From an uncultured Slackia sp. (GTDB taxonomy: Bacteria > Actinomycetota > Coriobacteriia > Coriobacteriales > Eggerthellaceae): 21,547 bases of DNA. Shown piece by piece: positions 7,960 to 16,062 of the stretch; positions within the stretch are counted from its first letter, which is position 1; every line of letters starts with the position of its first letter. The position numbers were made by a program, and so were the translations under genes. The notes beneath the pieces were generated by a model. The model saw only the letters and a list, made by a program, of their open reading frames with translations, had not been told where the DNA came from and did not search any database. The stretch is from NCBI GenBank assembly GCA_937895975.1, contig CALBLG010000104.1:1-21547 (forward strand). The letters are read 5' to 3'.

Positions 7960-8337
7960 ATGCACGAAATGGCTTTGTGCCGCAACGTTGTCGATATGGT
8001 TTCGGAGGAAGCCGACAAGGTTGGAGCCGAGCGCGTGACCGGCGTGTATTTGACCGTGGGATATTCGCGAGACATCGTGGAGAGCCTTTTCGACGACGTT
8101 TTCAAATGGCTTGCCCGCGATACGAAGCTCGAGGGCGCGAACCTCTATATCACGCGCGTCCCCTTCACGGTTGAATGCCGGGAATGCGGCTACATCTATC
8201 ACGTCGACGTGCACGATTCCAACACGCTTCCATGCCCGAAGTGCGGCAAGAAGCGCTACACGCTTCACAGCGGAATGGAGTTTTACATAAACGACATCGA
8301 AGTGGTAATGCCAAGCGGGTTGGCAAAGGAGCAATGA
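7960..8337 (+). CDS. hypA: Hydrogenase/nickel maturation protein HypA
   Basis: A 125-residue HypA, the nickel metallochaperone that works with HypB to insert nickel into [NiFe]-hydrogenase and sometimes other nickel enzymes in the cytoplasm. The N-terminus MHEM supplies the nickel-binding His2 and Glu3, and the zinc site is formed by two CxxC pairs, C73/C76 (CREC) and C92/C95 (CPKC). Length is typical for the family. TAGGAG at 7948-7953 is a good ribosome site six bases before ATG 7960. The gene overlaps hypB, so translation is probably coupled. No hypC-F or hydrogenase subunit gene is in the window. Confidence 0.95.
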   Translation: MHEMALCRNVVDMVSEEADKVGAERVTGVYLTVGYSRDIVESLFDDVFKWLARDTKLEGANLYITRVPFTVECRECGYIYHVDVHDSNTLPCPKCGKKRYTLHSGMEFYINDIEVVMPSGLAKEQ

Positions 8338-9014
8338 TGGAAGAAAAACGAATCATCCAGGTCAAGCGCGACATCCTCTCGGCCAATGACAACAAGGCCG
8401 ATGCGTTTCGCCGTTCTTTGCGCGAACGCGGAACGTTCTTCATGGACATCATGGCCTCGCCCGGCGCAGGCAAGACGACGCTGCTTTTGGCGCTTATCGA
8501 ACAGTTGCGCGCGCTCGGGCAGGGAGATTTGGCGGTAATCGAGGCCGACTTGGAATCCGACGTCGACGCATTGAAAATCAAGCAGGCCAATGTGCCTTCG
8601 ATCGAGTTGAACACCCGCGGCGTGTGCCATGTCGAGATGGGCATGGTCGAAGCCGCCTTCGAGCCCCTCGCATCGATGGACCTCGACTGGCTGTTCTTGG
8701 AGAATATCGGCAATTTGGTCTGTCCCGCCGAATTCGACACGGGCGCGCATTGCCGCGTCATGCTGCTCTCCGTTCCCGAGGGCTACGACAAAGTCTACAA
8801 ATATCCGCCCATGTTTTCGCTCGCCGACGCGCTTATCGTCACCAAGAGCGATTACCTGCCGCTGAATCTCGATTTCAAGATGGACGCCCTGCGCGAGCAG
8901 GCTGCGGTGCTCAATCCCGACATAGATATCTTCGTCACCTCGGCTCGCACTGGGGAGGGCATTGAAGACCTCGCGCAATGGCTTATGGCCAAACGCGCCG
9001 AGACGTTGGGCTAG
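8337..9014 (+). CDS. hypB: Hydrogenase nickel incorporation GTPase HypB
   Basis: A 225-residue HypB, the SIMIBI-class GTPase that powers nickel delivery with HypA. It shows the P-loop SPGAGKTT (residues 41-48), the family metal-site Cys-His pair in GVCHVE (C97, H98), ENIGNLVCP (122-130) with a further conserved Cys, and the guanine-specificity motif TKSD (169-172). The long N-terminal Cys- or His-rich nickel-storage extension of some HypB proteins is absent. Two in-frame ATGs occur at 8334 and 8337; the second is chosen because AAAGGA at 8325-8330 is then six bases away. The start overlaps the hypA stop, indicating translational coupling. A small helical protein gene follows after 25 bases. 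Confidence 0.95.
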   Translation: MEEKRIIQVKRDILSANDNKADAFRRSLRERGTFFMDIMASPGAGKTTLLLALIEQLRALGQGDLAVIEADLESDVDALKIKQANVPSIELNTRGVCHVEMGMVEAAFEPLASMDLDWLFLENIGNLVCPAEFDTGAHCRVMLLSVPEGYDKVYKYPPMFSLADALIVTKSDYLPLNLDFKMDALREQAAVLNPDIDIFVTSARTGEGIEDLAQWLMAKRAETLG

Positions 9015-9039
9015 CGGGGCTGTCGGAAAGGAAAAAGAT

Positions 9040-9294
9040 ATGTGCACGAATGGAATGAACACCGGTCAATTCGCCACCATGATCGAGCAGATAGACGACC
9101 ACATCAAGCTCGAGCGCCGTTGGGCCCACACCTTGGCGCATCGGGCGGAAGATGCCGGATATGAGACGGCCCATCGAAAGCTCCACGAAGCGCAGCGCAT
9201 GCTCGATGACGTGCGCGCCATGCTCGACGAGGCGAAAGACGCCCTTGAAGAGGACGCGACGCGCGCATCGGTTTTCGACGTGAAAGTCGTGTAG
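9040..9294 (+). CDS. Small helical protein of unknown function
   Basis: An 84-residue protein that I do not recognise. After a short polar start it is almost wholly helical in character from about residue 10 to 72, rich in Glu, Asp, Arg, His and Ala with heptad-like spacing (for example KLHEAQRMLDDVRAMLDEAKDALEE), so a coiled coil or helical hairpin is likely. It has one Cys (C2) and several His but no clear metal motif, and no signal peptide. GGAAAGGAA just upstream supports ATG 9040. It lies 25 bases after hypB and 53 before the CrtC-like gene, so it very probably belongs to that operon; an accessory role with the HypA/HypB system is only a guess from position. Confidence 0.72.
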   Translation: MCTNGMNTGQFATMIEQIDDHIKLERRWAHTLAHRAEDAGYETAHRKLHEAQRMLDDVRAMLDEAKDALEEDATRASVFDVKVV

Positions 9295-9347
9295 GCGTCG
9301 CCTTCGCCGAAAACGCCTGATAAAGATTCGCAAAGATTGGAGCAATG

Positions 9348-10478
9348 ATGGGTTTGCCGCAAAATGCGCGTCTCGCCGATTCGGACGCCGATTTCAAGAG
9401 ATTCAATGTCGTAAGGAACCGCCCGCATCCGCGCGAAGACGCGTTGCGCACGAATGGCGACAGGGGGTCGTTCGAATGGTGGTACACCGATGCCGCCTTC
9501 GAAGATGGCACGACGGTCGTGGTGATTTTCTTCGCGAAAAACTATTTCGACGTTTCCGGGCCCGCATGGCCTACGGTCGATTTCGAAGTGACCAATAAAA
9601 ATGGCGAGCGCGTCAACGTGTTCGTCCAAGGCGAGAAGGGACACGTCGTCAGCAGCGCTGACGGGGTATGCGACGTGCGTATAGAGGAGTGCTTCATCCG
9701 CTGGCAAGAAGACGGCAGCTACCTCGTTCGCTATAAAGACGACTCGATTGCCTATGACGCTGTCATGAAGCCGAAGGTGCCCATGTGGCGCCCTGGAACC
9801 GGTTATTGGCTGTATGGGGAAGGACGTCGCGAGAAGCAGTTCGGGTGGTTCGTGGCACTTCCCGAAGCGCAGGTCGACGCATCGCTTACCATGAATGGGA
9901 CGACGCGCACGCTTTCGGGCGGCCACGGGTACCACGATCACAATTGGGGCAATGTGAGCCTCGAGTACGTTTTCAACCACTGGTATTGGGGTCGCGCAAA
10001 GGTAGGGGAATACAACGTCATCATCAGCGATATGATTTTGCATAAGCGCTACGGAAACAAGCGGCTCATGTCATTCATGTGCGCGAAAGGCGATGAAATC
10101 GTGTCCGACGATTCCCATATCACCAAGGCGGAGCGCAGCGGCATGCATATTCATCCCAAGACGAAAAAATTCCTCGACGACTCGGTAAAGATCATCCAGC
10201 GAGTTTCTGACGATGAGGAATATGTCATCAGCCTCGATCGCAAATACGACATCATGTATCGCAGCTTGCTCGAGGTGGTTTCGCCCATGAAGCGCAAGCT
10301 CGCGCAATTGGCGGGGATCAACCCCACCTATTTGCGCATCGGCGGCGACGTTACGCTGACGGTCAAAAAAGACGGCAATGTCGAGTCGCATACCCAAGAA
10401 GGCCTGTGGGAGCAGTATTTCACGGGCTCGAACAAATACCCGACCATTGAAGGCGTGACGTATAAGCCTATGGAGTAG
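9348..10478 (+). CDS. CrtC/AttH-type lipocalin-like domain protein
   Basis: The 376-residue product belongs to the lipocalin-like superfamily that includes hydroxyneurosporene synthase (CrtC, carotenoid 1,2-hydratase) and AttH. Diagnostic blocks are FEWWYTDAAFEDGT (residues 42-55), GYHDHNWGNV (194-203), which matches the family's catalytic-region signature, and FNHWYWGRA (209-217). No signal peptide is visible. No carotenoid pathway genes are nearby, so a carotenoid function should not be assumed; the domain probably binds a hydrophobic ligand or acts on a double bond or a chlorinated or lipid-like compound. ATGs occur at 9345 and 9348; TGGAG at 9338-9342 fits the second better. It is the last gene of the hypA-hypB-small protein run, an unusual association. 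Confidence 0.82.
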   Translation: MGLPQNARLADSDADFKRFNVVRNRPHPREDALRTNGDRGSFEWWYTDAAFEDGTTVVVIFFAKNYFDVSGPAWPTVDFEVTNKNGERVNVFVQGEKGHVVSSADGVCDVRIEECFIRWQEDGSYLVRYKDDSIAYDAVMKPKVPMWRPGTGYWLYGEGRREKQFGWFVALPEAQVDASLTMNGTTRTLSGGHGYHDHNWGNVSLEYVFNHWYWGRAKVGEYNVIISDMILHKRYGNKRLMSFMCAKGDEIVSDDSHITKAERSGMHIHPKTKKFLDDSVKIIQRVSDDEEYVISLDRKYDIMYRSLLEVVSPMKRKLAQLAGINPTYLRIGGDVTLTVKKDGNVESHTQEGLWEQYFTGSNKYPTIEGVTYKPME

Positions 10479-10533
10479 GCTTTCCCGATTGATGAGCTCT
10501 ACGGGGCGCCGGTCGTCTTGAAGGACCGTGATG

Positions 10534-10577
10534 AATGCCGTGCGTTTTGCCACACGCATCCCTAAACGCACGGCATT
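10534..10577. repeat. 14-bp perfect inverted repeat after the CrtC-like gene
   Basis: AATGCCGTGCGTTT (10534-10547) and AAACGCACGGCATT (10564-10577) pair perfectly around a 16-base loop. No T-run follows on either strand. The right arm runs into GCATTAATGC (10573-10582), itself a 10-bp palindrome. It may end or stabilise the upstream transcript, or serve as a protein site upstream of the ABC importer operon. Confidence 0.75.
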
Positions 10578-10643
10578 AATGCGCTTGAATCGAGCAACGT
10601 GTAGAAAGACTGGGCGGTTTCTGGGGAGTCGTTTCTAATTGCG

Positions 10644-10673
10644 GTGTTACGAATTCTAAATTCGTGTTACTAT
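10644..10673 (+). promoter_or_regulatory. Candidate promoter and operator of the FecCD-type importer operon
   Basis: ACGAATT-CTA-AATTCGT (10649-10665) is a perfect 7-bp palindrome with a 3-base centre, flanked by a direct repeat of GTGTTAC at 10644-10650 and 10664-10670 (20 bases apart, two helical turns). TACTAT (10668-10673) could be the -10 box, with TGTTAC 17 bases upstream as a weak -35. The palindrome would then cover the spacer, a layout typical of repression by a metal- or cofactor-sensing protein. The regulator is unidentified. Confidence 0.45.
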
Positions 10674-10723
10674 CGATTTCGCTGATTTTGTTATCTATCG
10701 CGCTGCGGGAAAGCGAGAATCTC

Positions 10724-11848
10724 ATGTTCAAAAAGCCTAAGGCCTTCGCCGTGTTGGTGGCTGCGTTCTGTCTTGCCGCGTGCTTGGTCGTGGTTGCTGG
10801 GTGCGCGAAGTCGGATGACGCCGCCCAGGCTTCGTCGAGCGAATCTGCCACCAAGACGGTGACCGATGCATATGGACGCGTCGTCGAGGTGCCCTCGAAC
10901 GTCGAGAGCGCGGCGACCGTCGGCAGCGGCGCGCGCTTTGTCGTGTACGCCGGTGGCCAGGACAAGCTTGTGGCGGTTACCGAGATGGAAACGCAGCCCG
11001 CAATGAACAGGCCCTATGCCATGGCCTACCAAGACCTTTTCGCAAATCTTCCCGCGACGAGCAATGGGAACCATCTGCTCGAGACGAATGTCAACGAAGA
11101 GCAGCTTATGGGTCTCGCGCCTGACGTGATCATCTCGAGTCGAAGCGCCGAGGAATGCGACGCCCTGCAGTCTGACACGGGCATTCCCGTTATCGGCATC
11201 ACGTATCAAAACCAGCTGTTTAGCGACAACGTGTACAATTCCATCATGTGCGTCGGTGAGGCGCTCGGCACCGAAGACCACGCGCAAGGGGTCGTTTCCA
11301 AGCTGAAAGAGTGGGATGCCGACCTCAAAGCTCGCACGGCCGGAATTTCAGACGCCGAAAAGCCAACCGTATATGTGGGCGCCGTGAATTACAAGGGCGC
11401 GAAAAGCTTTACCGGCACCTATGCAAACTATGCTCCGCTCGTCGAGCTTGGGGCAAAGAACGTCGCCGACGAAACGGGCCAGAAGGCGGCAGTCGACGTC
11501 GACCTCGAGCAGATTGGCAATTGGGACCCCGACTTTATGTTCTTGAATGCCGGCAATATGGATCTTATGAAGGCCGACTACGGCAACAACGAGGCTTTCT
11601 TCGACAATCTGAAAGCTTTCAAGGACGGTCATCTTTATACGCAGCCGTTTTTCAATTTCAATGGCACCAACATCGATACGGGCATCTGCGATACGTATTT
11701 CATTGGAGCGACCATCTACCCCGACCAATTTGCGGATGTCGATTTGAGCGCGAAGTACTCCGAAATCTACACCACGCTTTTGGGCGTCGATTTCTACCAG
11801 GCTATGAAGAATGCGGGGATGGACTTCACGACGCTGTCGTTCAAGTAG
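10724..11848 (+). CDS. ABC importer substrate-binding lipoprotein (BtuF/FepB type)
   Basis: The 374-residue product is a periplasmic-binding-protein-like lipoprotein of the iron-siderophore/cobalamin/metal-chelate class. A hydrophobic signal (residues 8-26) ends in the lipobox VAGC with Cys27, then an Ala/Ser-rich linker, then TVTDAYGRVVEVP, the usual entry to the first lobe of this fold. APDVIISS and the LVELGAKNVADE segment are typical of the class. It would capture the ligand outside the membrane and pass it to the FecCD permease encoded 12 bases downstream. The ligand (iron chelate, cobalamin, nickel chelate or other) cannot be told from sequence. The start at 10724 puts Met directly before the positively charged FKKPK; an in-frame start at 10664 would overlap the putative promoter. 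Confidence 0.9.
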   Translation: MFKKPKAFAVLVAAFCLAACLVVVAGCAKSDDAAQASSSESATKTVTDAYGRVVEVPSNVESAATVGSGARFVVYAGGQDKLVAVTEMETQPAMNRPYAMAYQDLFANLPATSNGNHLLETNVNEEQLMGLAPDVIISSRSAEECDALQSDTGIPVIGITYQNQLFSDNVYNSIMCVGEALGTEDHAQGVVSKLKEWDADLKARTAGISDAEKPTVYVGAVNYKGAKSFTGTYANYAPLVELGAKNVADETGQKAAVDVDLEQIGNWDPDFMFLNAGNMDLMKADYGNNEAFFDNLKAFKDGHLYTQPFFNFNGTNIDTGICDTYFIGATIYPDQFADVDLSAKYSEIYTTLLGVDFYQAMKNAGMDFTTLSFK

Positions 11849-11860
11849 GCAAAGAATCAG

Positions 11861-12958
11861 ATGCAAGAGGACAAGATCACAACCGCGAATCCGCTTGGCG
11901 ATGAGCCGGCGGCGTCAGACGCATACGCGCGCTACATCAAGCACAAGCGCTTGGCGATCGCGGTGCTCGCGGCGGTTGTTTTGGCCGTCGCCGTATTCTC
12001 GATGACCATGGGGTCGCTTCAGATTCCCGCGATCGATGTGGTGCGGGCGATCTTTGGGCAGGGCGATGCGCGCGCCGTCGCGGCCGTGCAGAACATTCGC
12101 CTGCCTCGCGTGGCCACGGCCATCGTCGCCGGCGTGGCGCTTGCGCTCGCCGGCTGCGCTTATCAGAGCGTGCTTCGAAACCCGCTCGCCTCGGCAAGCA
12201 CGCTCGGCATTTCGCAAGGCGCCGCGTTCGGGGCCTCTCTTGCCATTATCGTTTTCGCGGGCGGGGCAGGCGGATCGGCGGCCTACGAGGGCATCTCGAC
12301 GGCCGATCCGATATCGACGGCCCTGTGCGCATTTGCGGGCGCGATGCTCTCGACCGTGGTCATACTGCTGTTGTCGCGCATTCGCGAGATGACGCCCGAG
12401 AGCATCGTCTTGCTCGGTGTCGCGCTCTCTGCGTTGTTCACTGCGGGAACCACGATAATTCAATATTTCGCGGAAGATTCCCAGGTTGCCGCCGTCGTTT
12501 TCTGGACATTCGGCGATTTGGGCCGAGTGAATAAAAGCCAGCTCGCCGTGATGGCGGCTGTCACGGTGTTCGCGGCGGTCTTCTTCTTTGTGAATCGTTG
12601 GGCCATGAATGCCATTGAATCGGGCGAAGGCCTCGCGCATAGTCTGGGCATTTCGGTGAACACGGTGCGTCTTTCGAACATGCTCGTCGCAAGCGCGGCG
12701 GCTTCAACCGTTATCGCTTTTTGCGGAATCGTGAATTTCGTGGGGCTTGTCGCGCCGCACGTGATGCGGCGTTTGCTCGGCGCCGACTATCGCTTCCTTC
12801 TTCCAGCCTCGGCGCTTGCGGGGGCGGGCATGTTGCTCGTGTCTGACATTCTGTGCCATGTCGTGGTCTCGCCTCTCATCTTGCCCATTTCTGCGATCAC
12901 CTCGTTTGTCGGGGCTCCGATTTTCATCTATCTTTTGTTCCGAGGGGTGAGCCGCTGA
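11861..12958 (+). CDS. FecCD-family ABC transporter permease
   Basis: A 365-residue, very hydrophobic protein of the BtuC/FecCD permease family, expected to have ten membrane helices and to act as a dimer. Landmarks are RLPRVATAIVAGVALALAG near residues 80-98, QSVLRNPLASASTLGISQGA (family signature around 102-121), and GIVNFVGLVAPHVMRR, the cytoplasmic coupling region near 290. An N-terminal polar stretch of about 30 residues precedes the first helix. The ribosome site before ATG 11861 is weak. The stop codon overlaps the start of the ATPase gene (ATGA-type overlap at 12958), so the two are translationally coupled. Only one permease gene is present, consistent with a homodimer. Confidence 0.95.
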   Translation: MQEDKITTANPLGDEPAASDAYARYIKHKRLAIAVLAAVVLAVAVFSMTMGSLQIPAIDVVRAIFGQGDARAVAAVQNIRLPRVATAIVAGVALALAGCAYQSVLRNPLASASTLGISQGAAFGASLAIIVFAGGAGGSAAYEGISTADPISTALCAFAGAMLSTVVILLLSRIREMTPESIVLLGVALSALFTAGTTIIQYFAEDSQVAAVVFWTFGDLGRVNKSQLAVMAAVTVFAAVFFFVNRWAMNAIESGEGLAHSLGISVNTVRLSNMLVASAAASTVIAFCGIVNFVGLVAPHVMRRLLGADYRFLLPASALAGAGMLLVSDILCHVVVSPLILPISAITSFVGAPIFIYLLFRGVSR

Positions 12959-13710
12959 TGCTCGAGGCGCATGGCGTTGAATTTTCCTACCATTCTGGAG
13001 CCCCTGTTTTGCGGGACGTGTCGCTCGAGCTGCCCCGGGGCTCGTTTGCGGCGATTCTCGGAGTGAACGGCTGCGGCAAGTCGACGCTTTTGTCGTGCCT
13101 TATGGGGCTGCGCAAACCCAGTGCTGGCCAGGTGCTGCTCGACGGCGAGCCGATGCAGAAGGTTTCTCGTCGAGCGAGGGCGCGCAAGATCGCGCTCGTC
13201 GCGCAGCACAGCCATGCAAATCGTCTTACGGTGTACGACTCGGTGCTTGTTGGACGCCATCCCCATATGCAGGGCGCCCCTGCCGCCGCGGACCATCTCG
13301 TGGTTCGCGAGGTGCTTGGGCGTTTGGGCCTGTCTTCGTATGCGCTGCGCTACACCGACGAGCTTTCCGGCGGCGAATATCAGAAAATGGTCCTTGCGCG
13401 AGCGCTCGTGCAGCAGGCCGAAACGCTTTTGCTCGATGAGCCGACGAACAATCTCGATCCGGCGAACCAGCAGGAGGTTATGCGTGAGGTCAGGCGCGAG
13501 GTGGACGAGCAGGGCATTGCCGCATGCGCTGTCATGCACGACATCAACCTGGCGCTTCGCTACTGCGATCGGTTTCTGTTCCTGCGAAATGGCTCGGTTG
13601 ACGCTGCGGGCGGCCGTGAATGCGTTACCTCCGAGCGCATAAAGCGAGTGTACGGAATGGATGCGGATATTATCGAATACGGCGGATCACCTGTGGTCAT
13701 TCCGCGATGA
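12958..13710 (+). CDS. ABC transporter ATP-binding protein (FecE/BtuD type)
   Basis: A 250-residue ATPase that energises the FecCD-type importer from the cytoplasmic side. It has Walker A GVNGCGKST, a Q-loop near VAQHSHANRLTV, the signature LSGGEYQ, Walker B with LLLDEPTNNLD, and the switch His in VMHDIN. Sequence and length are those of the iron-chelate/B12 subfamily. The start ATG overlaps the permease stop by one base. A methyltransferase gene begins 10 bases after its stop codon. Confidence 0.95.
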   Translation: MLEAHGVEFSYHSGAPVLRDVSLELPRGSFAAILGVNGCGKSTLLSCLMGLRKPSAGQVLLDGEPMQKVSRRARARKIALVAQHSHANRLTVYDSVLVGRHPHMQGAPAAADHLVVREVLGRLGLSSYALRYTDELSGGEYQKMVLARALVQQAETLLLDEPTNNLDPANQQEVMREVRREVDEQGIAACAVMHDINLALRYCDRFLFLRNGSVDAAGGRECVTSERIKRVYGMDADIIEYGGSPVVIPR

Positions 13711-13720
13711 AAGGACAGGC

Positions 13721-14326
13721 ATGAACGACGAGCTTCACAAGGTCGCAAGCTATTTCAACGAGCGGGCCGATGAGTGGGATGCGAGCGGATGCTCGGGCGA
13801 AAGCCGCGCGCAAGGGGCGGTGCTGTCTCTTGTGGGCTTGAAGCCAGGCGATTCCGTGATCGATTTGGGTTGCGGAACGGGGGTAATGGTGCCTTTCTAT
13901 ATCGCGGCTAATGCGGGGCGCATCGTCGCGGTCGACGTATCGGAGAAGATGATAGCCCGCGCGAAGGATAAATTTTCGGGCGTGCCGTCTGTAGAGTTTC
14001 GCGCTTGCGATGCGCTCGATATCGCCGAAAGTGAGCTTTTCGATGCCGTCGTCATCTACAACGCCTACCCGCACTTCTTCGAGAAGCGGGCTTTGGTCGA
14101 GAAGGTGTACCGCCTGCTCAAGCCCGAAGGGCGTTTCGTCGTTGCGCATGGCATCGGCAGGGCGGCTATCAATTGTCATCACGAGGCCGTCGCTGCGGGA
14201 GTGAGCAACGGTTTGGGGCCCGTGCGCGAGGAATCCGCTATTTGGGAAAAGCGCTTTGACATAGAGGCGCTTGTCGACACGCCGGGCTTCTATGCGTTTT
14301 CGGGAGCGAGCAAGCGGCGCAGTTGA
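13721..14326 (+). CDS. Class I SAM-dependent methyltransferase in the importer operon
   Basis: A 201-residue protein with the Rossmann-fold methyltransferase pattern: motif I VIDLGCGTGVM (SAM-binding glycine loop), the acidic end of strand 2 in IVAVDVSEKMI, ACDALDIA for the adenine pocket, and a later LLKPEGRFVVAHG strand. It resembles the UbiE/Methyltransf_11 group; the methyl acceptor is not evident. AAAGGA lies five bases before ATG 13721. It sits 10 bases after the ATPase gene, so it is surely co-transcribed with the importer. It may modify the imported chelate or a molecule needed to release its metal, but that is inference. No terminator is seen after it. Confidence 0.88.
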   Translation: MNDELHKVASYFNERADEWDASGCSGESRAQGAVLSLVGLKPGDSVIDLGCGTGVMVPFYIAANAGRIVAVDVSEKMIARAKDKFSGVPSVEFRACDALDIAESELFDAVVIYNAYPHFFEKRALVEKVYRLLKPEGRFVVAHGIGRAAINCHHEAVAAGVSNGLGPVREESAIWEKRFDIEALVDTPGFYAFSGASKRRS

Positions 14327-14504
14327 GCGCGTTTTCCGCAACTTCCGCCAATAGCTGGAGTTGGCTCGAAGTAAAAGCATTGCGCACCCGCCGAGAAAAA
14401 AGCCGAAGGAGAAGCGATGGCTTGCGAGGGCGGCCGCATTTCGCTTTCGCCGGGATGCGATGCGCCGTCTTGCGGGAAATTCTCCGTTACTTCTTTCGTT
14501 TTCG

Positions 14505-14533
14505 TTTCGAGAAACGCGCTGACGTGCTATTTT
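14505..14533 (+). promoter_or_regulatory. Candidate promoter of the nucleobase permease
   Basis: TATTTT (14528-14533) preceded by TGC makes an extended -10 element, and TTTCGA (14505-14510) lies 17 bases upstream as a weak -35. A start near 14540 would give a short leader before the ribosome site AAGAAAGGG (14551-14559). The rest of the 14327-14550 gap shows no clear riboswitch or gene. Confidence 0.4.
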
Positions 14534-14565
14534 GCCTCTGTCGAATTGCAAAGAAAGGGATGCAG

Positions 14566-16050
14566 ATGGCACAAGATACCAAGAAGGATCATCCGCAAGC
14601 CCCCGAAGAGCTTGCGGATGCTCCTTCGACGGATGCGTCCAGTGGCGTCAAGTCGCTGGGCGTGTTCTCGTTCGAGGCGGATATTCCGTTGTCGCAGGCC
14701 ATTCCGTTGGGCCTGCAGCATGTGCTGGCGATGTTCGTGGGCAACCTCACGCCGCTGCTCATCGTGACGGGCGCGTGCGGCCTGGCGGGCGGCGATTTCG
14801 CCGACGTGCAGCTGGCGCTGCTGCAAAACGCCATGTGGATCGCGGGCGTGGTCACGCTCGTGCAGCTGTTCGCCATCGGCCCGGTGGGCGGCAAGGTGCC
14901 CATCATCATGGGCACGTCGTCGGGCTTCATCGGCGTGTTTAACTCCGTGGCGGCCTCGATGGGCGGCGGTCTGGTGGCGTATGGCGCCATTATGGGCGCG
15001 TCGCTGATCGGCGGCTTGTTCGAGGCGGTTCTGGGCTTCTTCCTAAAGCCGCTGCGCAGGTTCTTCCCGTCAATCGTCACGGGCACCGTGGTGCTTTCCA
15101 TCGGCTTGAGCCTGATCAGCGTCGGCGTGAACGCGTTCGGCGGCGGCAACACCGCGGCCGACTTCGGCTCGTTCGAGAACCTGTGCCTGGCGCTTATCGT
15201 GCTGGCCGTGATTCTTGCGGTGAAACACGCCACCACGGGCTTCGTCAGCGCGTCGTCCATCTTGGTTGGCATCATCGTGGGCTACGTGGTTGCGGGCATC
15301 ATGGGTTTGGTACTGCCTACAACGGCCGTCGATGCGAACGGCGTCGAATACACCAAGGCATGGGTGCTGAACTGGGATAAGGTCGCGGCCGCCGCATGGT
15401 TCGCCATTCCCGACCCGCTGCCCGTCGCGCCCGTGTTCGACATGCGCGCCATCGCGCCCGTGCTGGTGATGTTCATCGTCACCGCCGTGGAAACCGTGGG
15501 CGACATTTCGGGCGTCATGCAAGGCGGTATGGATCGCGAAGCCACCGACAAAGAACTGTCCGGCGGCGTGGTGTGCGACGGCGTCGGCTCGTCGTTCGCT
15601 GCGTTGTTCGGCGTGCTGCCGAACACGTCGTTCAGCCAGAACGTGGGCCTGGTGACCATGACCAAGATGGTCAATCGCAAGGCCATGGCGTGCGGCGCGA
15701 TTTTCCTCATTCTGTGCGGTTTGTGCCCGAAGCTGGGCGCGGTGGTTTCCATCATGCCGCAGTCAGTTCTGGGCGGCGCGGCCGTGATCATGTTCGCGTC
15801 CATCGTCGTAAGCGGCATCCAGCTGATCACACGTGAGCCGCTCACCCCGCGCAACCTCAGCATCGTGTCGGTGGCGTTGGGCCTGGGCTACGGCATTGGT
15901 GCCAACCCCGCCGTGCTGGCCGGCGCGCCCGAGATGGTGAGCCTGATTTTCGGCGGGTCGGGCATCGTGGCGGCGGCCGCGGTGGCCATTTTGCTGAACG
16001 TGGTGTTGCCCAAGGAAGAGAAGACCTTCCAAAAAGACGCAAGCATCTAA
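14566..16050 (+). CDS. NCS2-family nucleobase (purine/xanthine-type) permease
   Basis: The 494-residue product is a nucleobase:cation symporter-2 membrane protein. After a polar N-terminus of about 35 residues come many hydrophobic segments; GLQHVLAMFVGNLTPLLIV in the first carries the family QH motif, and PNTSFSQNVGLVTMTKM with an upstream VETVGDISGV helix forms the substrate-site signature of xanthine/urate-type members. It is probably a proton- or sodium-driven importer of xanthine, urate or a related purine; uracil permeases are a less likely alternative. Two ATGs occur at 14560 and 14566; the second is preferred because AAGAAAGGG (14551-14559) then has six to seven bases of spacing. The hydroxylase operon beginning at 17289 could oxidise its substrate. 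Confidence 0.92.
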   Translation: MAQDTKKDHPQAPEELADAPSTDASSGVKSLGVFSFEADIPLSQAIPLGLQHVLAMFVGNLTPLLIVTGACGLAGGDFADVQLALLQNAMWIAGVVTLVQLFAIGPVGGKVPIIMGTSSGFIGVFNSVAASMGGGLVAYGAIMGASLIGGLFEAVLGFFLKPLRRFFPSIVTGTVVLSIGLSLISVGVNAFGGGNTAADFGSFENLCLALIVLAVILAVKHATTGFVSASSILVGIIVGYVVAGIMGLVLPTTAVDANGVEYTKAWVLNWDKVAAAAWFAIPDPLPVAPVFDMRAIAPVLVMFIVTAVETVGDISGVMQGGMDREATDKELSGGVVCDGVGSSFAALFGVLPNTSFSQNVGLVTMTKMVNRKAMACGAIFLILCGLCPKLGAVVSIMPQSVLGGAAVIMFASIVVSGIQLITREPLTPRNLSIVSVALGLGYGIGANPAVLAGAPEMVSLIFGGSGIVAAAAVAILLNVVLPKEEKTFQKDASI

Positions 16051-16062
16051 ATATGCCGCTTT

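Noticed and set aside
6387..8105. Long open frame on the minus strand (572 codons)
   Set aside because: It runs antisense to the ferredoxin-family gene and into hypA; the forward frames have clear motifs and ribosome sites, and the opposite-strand openness is a common by-product of high-GC codon usage.
14323..14565. N-terminal extension of the permease frame and a possible leader peptide at 14417 with a purine-rich site
   Set aside because: The extension has no family sequence and lies before the likely promoter at 14505-14533; the 14417 frame overlaps the permease start and lacks coding character.
14327..14565. Purine or xanthine riboswitch before the permease
   Set aside because: I looked for a structured leader but found no conserved riboswitch core, and the inferred transcript leader is only about 25 bases.
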